NCBI GenBank assembly: GCA_964637655.1
Contig: CAZWUZ010000038.1
Location: 1 to 17,814, forward strand
Source of the DNA: CAZWUZ01 sp964637655 [NCBI: uncultured bacterium]
GTDB lineage: Bacteria; DAOPZR01
DNA length: 17,814 nucleotides
Direction of reading: 5' to 3'
In this document: in pieces, positions 13,318-17,814 of the stretch
Layout of the letters: each line of letters starts with the position of its first letter
How positions within the stretch are numbered: the first letter of the stretch is position 1
The notes under the pieces: generated by a model
Seen by the model: the letters and a program-made list of their open reading frames with translations, nothing else
The model's database searches: none
Told to the model about the DNA's origin: nothing
Translations under genes and position numbers: made by a program

Positions 13318-16023
13318 CCTGGGCGGAGGAGGTCGAGGAGCTGCCTGAGGTCGAAGGGCTTGGGGAGGGTGGCGCTGACCCCGGCTTTTTCCAGTTCTTC
13401 ACTGAGCGCATCGAGGTCGAGCACCCCGGTCATCACCACGCAGCGCGCCTGCGGCTGCCGCTGCCGCGCCTCCAGCACCAGTTCGATGCCGGTCACCTGC
13501 GGCAGGTTGAGGTCGAGCAGCACAGCGTCGTAGATGCCGTCCGCCAGCGCCGTGCGGGCGGTGGTGCCGTCGCCGGCGCAGACCACGGTCGCCCCGCGTC
13601 CGCGCAGGAACATGGCAATGCTCTCCTGCAGCGCTTCCTCGTCATCGACCAGCAGCACGCGGGCCGGCAGGATACCGTTGACCGGCACGGGCGGGCCGGC
13701 CGGCACAACCGTCGCCGGTGCGCTGTCCGCCGCAGTCGCGGGCAGGATAATCGTGAAATTCGCCCCTTTGCCGGGGGCGCTGATGATTTCGCAATGCCCG
13801 CCATGCGCCCGTACAATGGCGTCGATGATGGCCAGCCCGAGCCCGGACCCTTCGTGGCGCTGTTCCTCGCTGAAGCCGCCCTTGGTGGTAAAGAACGGCA
13901 GCAGCGCCTTCTGCCGCACTTCCTCGCTCATGCCGATGCCGTCATCGGTAACCGAAAGGCGCAACAGTCCGTCACGGATATGCGCGGCGATGCGTATGCT
14001 CCCCCCGCGCTTGGGATGCAGGGCATGCCGGGCGTTGAGCAGCAGGTTGACGAGCACCTGCTCGAGTTGCCCGGGATCGGCATAGGCGGTCAGCCCGTCG
14101 TCAATCAGCACGCGCACGCTGATATTTTCGTTGGCCAGCGGCTGCTTCTGCAGTTTCACCACGCGTTCGACCAGTTCCGCGAGCGGGAAGTGCTGCCGCC
14201 GGGGCGGCGCGGGGCGGGCGAAGGCGAGCATGCCGCGGGCTATGCTCCCCCCACGCTCGGTCTGCGCAATAATGGTCTGCCGCCGCTCGCGCTGCAGGAC
14301 AGTGGCGTCAGGTTCCTCGCTCTCCGCCATCTGCACTACGCTGCGGATAATCTGCAGGATATTGTTGAACTCATGCGCCACGCCCGCTGCCAGCTGCCCG
14401 GCCGCGTGCAGTCGCCCCGTCTGCAGCAGACGCTCTTCCGCCGCCTTGCGCGCGGTGACATTGGCAATGGTGCTCAGCACGCGGGTACCGTCAGCGTTCT
14501 TGAGCAGGGTTGCCGAGTGAGAGAGCCAGCGAATTTCTCCCTGAGGGTCGAGGATGCGGTACTCAAAATCGCGTATGGGCATGCCGGCCACAGAGCGCTG
14601 CTGTTCCGCCTGCACCATGGCCTGGTCGTCGGGATGGATAAAATCAGGAAAGCCGACGCCCAGCACATCCTCGGCCCGCCAGCCGATAACCTCAACGCAT
14701 TGCGGACTGACAAACTCGATGCGTCCCTGCGCGTCGGTGATGGTAGTCAGCACCGGGCTGTTTTCGACCACCGACCGGAAGCGCTGCTCGCTGGCGAACA
14801 GTTTTTCCTCCATGGCGTGACGGGCGGTGGTTTCACGCACCTGCGCAATGGCGCCGATGATGGTGCCTTCGGCATCACGCATCGGGCTGCTCGTATCCTG
14901 CGTCCAGCCGCGCCGTCCCGACGGCAGCGTGTACTCAAATTCCATCTGCGACGGTGTCCCCTGCAGCACCCCCGCCAGGCGGGCGATAATACCCGCCGCT
15001 TCGAGGAACGGAAAACAGTCGCGCGGGTGTTTGCCGAGCACCTCACGGGCCGGCACACCGGTAATGCGTTCCATCGCGCGGTTCCAGACAAGGTAGCGCA
15101 GGTCGTGACCGTACACCACAATCCCGTCGAAGGCGCCGTCGATGACCTGCTCGTTGAAGCGCGTAACTTCGCGCAGTTCCTCTTCCATCTGCTTGCGCGC
15201 GGTGATATCGAAGAGTGAAACGAGTACCTGCGGCCCGGCGGCGAGTTTCAGGTAGGTGAACGACGCCTCGAATACCGCCTCGTGTTCCGCCTCGTTCGCC
15301 CCGGCCAGCGGCAGGGTGAGTTCCTGCTGCTGCGGACAGGCGCCGTGCGCGAAGCACGCATCCAGCGCGAGGCGCAGGCGGCAGTCGCGGCAGCGCTCGC
15401 CATGGCCGCACCCGTCGGGCACACGCAACGCCTCCGCGCATTTGAGCGCCTGCCCGCGGCGTAAGCCGACGACTTCGTCCGGTTCCATGCCGGCGAGTCT
15501 CGCCCATCGTGCGGTTCGCCTTGCGCACCGTGCCGGCGGCATCGACGAGAAACAGCAGGACGGGGGCGTGGTCGTAGATGGCCTCTAGTTCCGCGGTACG
15601 CTCGCGCAGGCGTTCCTCGACCCGCATTTTTGCCGTCTGCAGTTCCCCTTCGCGCAGGATGCGGCGGCAGGTGTCAGGGAGCGCGGCGAACATCGCCGGG
15701 GTCTTGACGAGGTAGTCGGCGGCACCCGCCTTGAGCGCAGCCACCGCCACCTGTTCGCTGCCGTGCGCGGTAAGCAGCACCAGCGGCACCCCGGGCGCCT
15801 CGCGCAGCAGTTCCGTCCCGTCGCCATCCGGCAGGCGGTAATCACAGAGCATGAGGTCGATGCGGGTGTCGCGCAGCGCGGTGCGCGCCGCGTCGAGCGT
15901 CGCCGCCTGCTGCAGTACCACGCCATCATCGATCGCAGCAAACGCGCGCACCACCAGTTCGCGATGCGCCTCCTCGTCATCGACGAGCAGGTAGCAGCGG
16001 GCGGTCCGGTCTACCACGGGCAT
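13314..16023 (-). CDS. Hybrid REC-PAS-PAS-PAS-histidine kinase-REC protein, frameshifted
   Basis: With one base removed at 15503-15505 this is a continuous 902-residue protein. The N-terminal receiver domain (about 8-125) has D15/D16, phospho-acceptor D61 and K107. A PAS domain with a cysteine-rich insertion follows (C195, C205, C211, C214, C223, C229; GCGHGERCRDC), a type seen in anaerobe sensor kinases. Two more PAS domains cover about 285-400 and 412-530. The kinase core has AGVAHEFNNILQ with H550, NLLLNARHAL, VTDDGIGM and GSGLGLAI. A C-terminal receiver (about 785-902) has AVLLDLNLP and KPF. As sequenced, translation from 16023 leaves frame after NRTM and ends at 15043, giving a REC-only product. 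The kinase could only be made from an internal start. The ATG at 16023 overlaps the previous gene by 13 bases. The break could be a real mutation or a sequencing error. Confidence 0.8.
15503..15505 (-). other. Apparent one-base insertion (frameshift) in hybrid kinase
   Basis: The coding strand reads ACG ATG GGC GAG in the upstream frame (RTMGETRRHG). Dropping one G from the GGG gives NRTMARLAGMEPDE, which is exactly what a PAS domain should read. Good family sequence lies in one frame before this point and in the other after it. Confidence 0.8.
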
Positions 16024-16451
16024 TTGTTCCACGCCAGCCAGTAGAAGCCGAGTTCGCGCAGCAGTTCGCCGAAGGTGGCAAAATCGACCGGCTTGGTGAC
16101 ATAAGAGTTGGCATGGTACTCGTACGCCTGTGCCATGTCGCGCTCGGCGGCCGAAGTGGTGAGGATGACCACCGGCACGGCGCGCAGTTTTTCGTCGGTC
16201 TTGATCTCCCGCAGCACTTCAAGCCCGTCCTTCTTCGGCAGGCGCAGGTCGAGCAGCACGAGATGCGGCAGCGGGTGGATGCTGCGGTCGGTATAGCCGT
16301 TGCTCCCGCGCAGATACTCCATCGCCTTCTCCCCGTCATCGACGTGGATAAGGCGGTTGCTCACCCGCGCCTCCTCGAGGTTGCGGATGATCAGTTCCGC
16401 ATGGTCGTGGTTGTCCTCCACCAGCAGGATGGTCAGCGGTTCTCCGGTCAT
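16011..16451 (-). CDS. Single-domain response regulator (CheY/Rcp1-like)
   Basis: This 146-residue receiver protein has no output domain. It has acidic-pocket D13 in ILLVEDNHDHAEL, phospho-acceptor D68 in HLVLLDLRLPKKDG, a Thr pair in ILTTS (98-99) and K120 in YVTKPVDF. The pattern, including NGYTDRSIHPLPHLVLLD, is that of Rcp1-type regulators, which usually accept phosphate from a kinase encoded next to them. The ATG at 16451 shares its A with the TGA stop of the upstream kinase gene (TGATG), and GAGGAG lies 8 bases before it. This indicates tight coupling with that kinase. The C-terminal LRELGFYWLAWNKCPW is typical of this subgroup. It overlaps the start of the hybrid kinase gene. Confidence 0.93.
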   Translation of the reverse strand: MTGEPLTILLVEDNHDHAELIIRNLEEARVSNRLIHVDDGEKAMEYLRGSNGYTDRSIHPLPHLVLLDLRLPKKDGLEVLREIKTDEKLRAVPVVILTTSAAERDMAQAYEYHANSYVTKPVDFATFGELLRELGFYWLAWNKCPW

Positions 16452-17814
16452 CAGCAATTCTCCTCAGTGCGTAGATTTTCCGGCAGCGTGAAATGGAAGG
16501 TGCACCCCTGTCCCGCGCCCGCAGATTCGAGCCGGACCGCCCCGCCGTGCGCCTCGACGATGCGGCGCACGACGGTCAGCCCGATGCCCGTCCCTTCGGT
16601 GTTCGGGTCGAGTTTGTCAAAGAGGCCGAATACTTTGCCCTGATGGCGCGGCTCGATGCCCATGCCGTTGTCAGCAACCGAGAACTCGTAGTCCGCGCCG
16701 CGGCGGCGCCAGCCGACACTGATGCGCGGCTGTGCCTGCGTGCCCATGTACTTGATGGCGTTCTCAACGAGGTTCTGCAGCACGCTGCGCAGGCGCGGAC
16801 GGTCACCCGTCACCTCCGGCAGGTCAGGCGCCACCTCGAGCAGCACCTGCTTTGCCGCCAGCGGCCCGGCAAGCAGCGTGCGCACCTCATCGACCAGCAC
16901 CCCCAGCGGTACCGTCTCGGGACGGTTGATCATGCGCCCGATGCGCGACAGTTCGAGCAGGTCGTAGATCAGGTTGGCCATCTTGTCGGCGGCCGCCTCG
17001 ATGCGCTGCAGGTCGCGTCCGACGCGGTCCTGCCGCCCCGCGGCGAGGTCCTGAGCGATGGCCCCGGCGAACCCCTTGATGGTCGTCAGCGGACTCTTGA
17101 GATCGTGCGACACAGTATAGGTGAATCGTTCGAGTTCCTCGTTCTTGTCGCGCAACTCCTGCTCCGCCCGCTTGCGCTCGGTGATATCGTGGAAACTGAC
17201 CAGCGCGGCAACCACCGTGCCATCCGCATCGCGCACCGGGGTGCCGAAAACCTCGAGATGCGTGCGCGTCCCGTCCGGACGCACGACAAGCATGTCATCA
17301 ACCGCCGATTCGTCGCCCTGCATGGCGCGGATGACCGGCATATCGTCGACCGGATAGGGGACACCGTCGGCGGCGCGAAACGCCTTGTAGACCTCGCCGA
17401 TATTCTCCCGTGAGGCATCGGGGAGGATGCCGCGCCCGAGCAGGCGCCTGGCCGCGTCATTGGCGATGAGCGGTTTCCCGGTCGGTGCTTCGACCATGAA
17501 GATGCCGACGGTCAAATTGGCGAGCATCGTCTCGACCAGCCGGCGCTGGCGTTCGAGTTCCTGTTCCGCCCGCCGGCGTTCTTCGAGCGTGCGCACCAGC
17601 GTCAGGTTGGACAAACTGAGTCGCGCGAACATATGCGCGAGTTTCATGTAGAAATCGATTGCCTGCTCGATCCGCTCACGGCTGAAGCGCGGGCAGCGGT
17701 CGATGGCGTCGAGATACGCCTGTTCGTCAAACCCGTAGCGCTGTGCCTGGGCGCGGAAAAACGCCGTGTCCGGCGGGTCGTCGTCAGAGAAGAACTGCCC
17801 GCTAAAGACATTGC
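16451..17814 (-). CDS. PocR-PAS sensor histidine kinase, 5' end outside window
   Basis: The frame is open to the right window edge. About 453 C-terminal residues are visible; a Met at 17647 is internal. The first visible residues, NVFSGQFFSDDDPPD...RYGFDEQAYLDAI...CPRFSRERI, are the C-terminal part of a PocR sensory domain, a PAS-like ligand-binding fold named after the propanediol regulator. A PAS domain follows (ETMLANLTVGIFMV to SFHDITERKRAE). The kinase core has the H-box YTVSHDLKSPLTTIKGF, the N-box NLVENAIKY, VADNGMGI and GTGIGLTVVRRIVEAHGG. No transmembrane helix is seen in this part, so it is probably a cytoplasmic sensor. Its product should phosphorylate the response regulator encoded by the overlapping next gene. 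Confidence 0.9.
   Translation of the reverse strand, partial: NVFSGQFFSDDDPPDTAFFRAQAQRYGFDEQAYLDAIDRCPRFSRERIEQAIDFYMKLAHMFARLSLSNLTLVRTLEERRRAEQELERQRRLVETMLANLTVGIFMVEAPTGKPLIANDAARRLLGRGILPDASRENIGEVYKAFRAADGVPYPVDDMPVIRAMQGDESAVDDMLVVRPDGTRTHLEVFGTPVRDADGTVVAALVSFHDITERKRAEQELRDKNEELERFTYTVSHDLKSPLTTIKGFAGAIAQDLAAGRQDRVGRDLQRIEAAADKMANLIYDLLELSRIGRMINRPETVPLGVLVDEVRTLLAGPLAAKQVLLEVAPDLPEVTGDRPRLRSVLQNLVENAIKYMGTQAQPRISVGWRRRGADYEFSVADNGMGIEPRHQGKVFGLFDKLDPNTEGTGIGLTVVRRIVEAHGGAVRLESAGAGQGCTFHFTLPENLRTEENC

Noticed and set aside
1-17814. tRNA, rRNA or riboswitch
   Set aside because: I saw no cloverleaf-like segment with a TTCAA/TTCGA arm and CCA-type end in the few intergenic gaps, and no conserved riboswitch core upstream of the acetyltransferase or ABC genes. 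A covariance-model scan would be decisive.

Overview
All genes in this 17.8 kb window lie on the minus strand and are tightly packed, with short gaps, start/stop overlaps and GAGGAG-type ribosome sites. The DNA is GC-rich throughout. Lipoprotein signal peptides, PA14 and discoidin-like secreted proteins, PAS-rich kinases and a PocR sensor suggest a Gram-negative anaerobe. The gene style and the interspersed CACCACAGAG and GGGGACACA repeats remind me of Kiritimatiellota/Lentisphaerota-type (PVC) or deltaproteobacterial genomes. That placement is a guess; there is no rRNA or marker gene to test it.

In the direction of transcription (right to left) the window has four blocks. (1) 17814-13314 is a signalling block: a PocR-PAS histidine kinase cut by the window edge, a single-domain response regulator, and a large REC-PAS-PAS-PAS-kinase-REC hybrid protein broken by one apparent extra base at 15503-15505. 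(2) 13317-12884 holds a sigma70-like promoter, an intact addiction-module antitoxin, and directly after it only the last ~25 residues of a RelE/ParE toxin. (3) 12866-9711 encodes a serine O-acetyltransferase with a four-cysteine cluster, an acetolactate-decarboxylase-like lipoprotein, and an NlpC/P60 lipoprotein flanked by perfect 16-bp inverted repeats. (4) 9697-1 is a long run of closely spaced genes: a tandem-duplicated ABC substrate-binding protein, a STAS-domain protein, and the permease, ATPase and lipoprotein binding protein of a TrpXYZ-like ABC importer. A PA14 secreted protein, an archaeo-eukaryotic primase-like protein, an AbiEii-type nucleotidyltransferase and a discoidin-like secreted protein follow; the last runs off the left edge.

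The best candidate for something undescribed is the pair at 561-2910. The first gene appears to join a PriS-like catalytic domain (DIE, GQGYHF and STHxK motifs) to a C-terminal region whose four cysteines resemble the iron-sulfur domain of PriL. Nineteen bases later comes an AbiEii-family nucleotidyltransferase with no AbiEi antitoxin beside it. A primase/polymerase coupled to a nucleotidyltransferase could be a defence or repair module. That function is inference; the domain calls rest on visible motifs.
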